From positions 1-22,141 of the forward strand of contig JBDNFP010000320.1 of assembly GCA_041689775.1 (NCBI GenBank): DNA of 22,141 nucleotides. The letters run 5' to 3'. This stretch comes from JBDNFP01 sp041689775 (lineage in GTDB: Bacteria > Bacteroidota > Bacteroidia > Cytophagales > Spirosomataceae). Positions 22,121 through 22,141 of the stretch are shown piece after piece. A program made the translations under genes and the position numbers. The number at the start of each line of letters is the position of its first letter. Within the stretch, counting starts at the first letter, position 1. The notes under the pieces are model-generated. The model was not told the origin of the DNA and made no database searches. It saw nothing but the letters and a program-made list of their open reading frames with translations.

Positions 22121-22141
22121 ACCCTCTATCCCAAACTAACC

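Overview
The window reads as chromosomal DNA of a Bacteroidota bacterium, most likely order Cytophagales (Dyadobacter/Spirosoma-like; genus is inference). Four things point there. Several gene starts follow a TAnnTTTG-type -7 box, and no Shine-Dalgarno sequences stand out. A remnant of a type IX secretion C-terminal sorting domain is present. Exported proteins look like Bacteroidota outer-membrane barrels and lipoproteins. A KdsC-type phosphatase lies near a Rossmann/DUF2520 protein, a grouping I recall as common in this phylum. No rRNA, tRNA, CRISPR array, transposase or integrase was recognised.

Layout. 1-1610: an AT-rich HNH-nuclease-like gene, probably acquired by transfer. 1607-5884: a sbcD-sbcC operon (minus strand), with sbcC meeting the HNH gene tail to tail inside a shared CTAG. 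6031-8698: a KdsC-like phosphatase with a repeat-derived terminator, a divergent AGE-family protein lacking the usual catalytic residues, and a DUF2520 protein. 8770-9516: a GT2 glycosyltransferase. 9558-13554: a minus-strand envelope operon made of a lipoprotein followed by two tandem copies of a two-gene beta-barrel pair; the first copy (A1-B1) is intact, the second (A2-B2) carries frameshifts. 13701-14453: a Crp/Fnr-family regulator between a Crp-like dyad (upstream of the lipoprotein operon) and a perfect 28-bp palindrome. 14427-17376: an orphan T9SS sorting-domain tail, then a processive GT2 and a GT-C-type membrane glycosyltransferase overlapping by ATGA. 17417-18739: an Nramp-superfamily transporter without the canonical metal-binding motifs. 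18863-20374: a small zinc-ribbon protein, an exported S58/DmpA-type peptidase and an unlisted 28-residue ORF with a good -7 box. 20435-22018: an Fpg/Nei DNA glycosylase and a four-helix membrane protein with an uncertain start.

How genes work together. SbcCD processes DNA hairpins and double-strand ends, and Fpg/Nei repairs oxidised bases. KdsC, three glycosyltransferases and the AGE-like protein suggest surface glycan or polysaccharide work. The best candidate for an undescribed system is the lipoprotein plus duplicated barrel-pair operon, possibly controlled by the neighbouring Crp/Fnr protein. This rests on translational coupling, the tandem duplication and the dyad position; its function is unknown.
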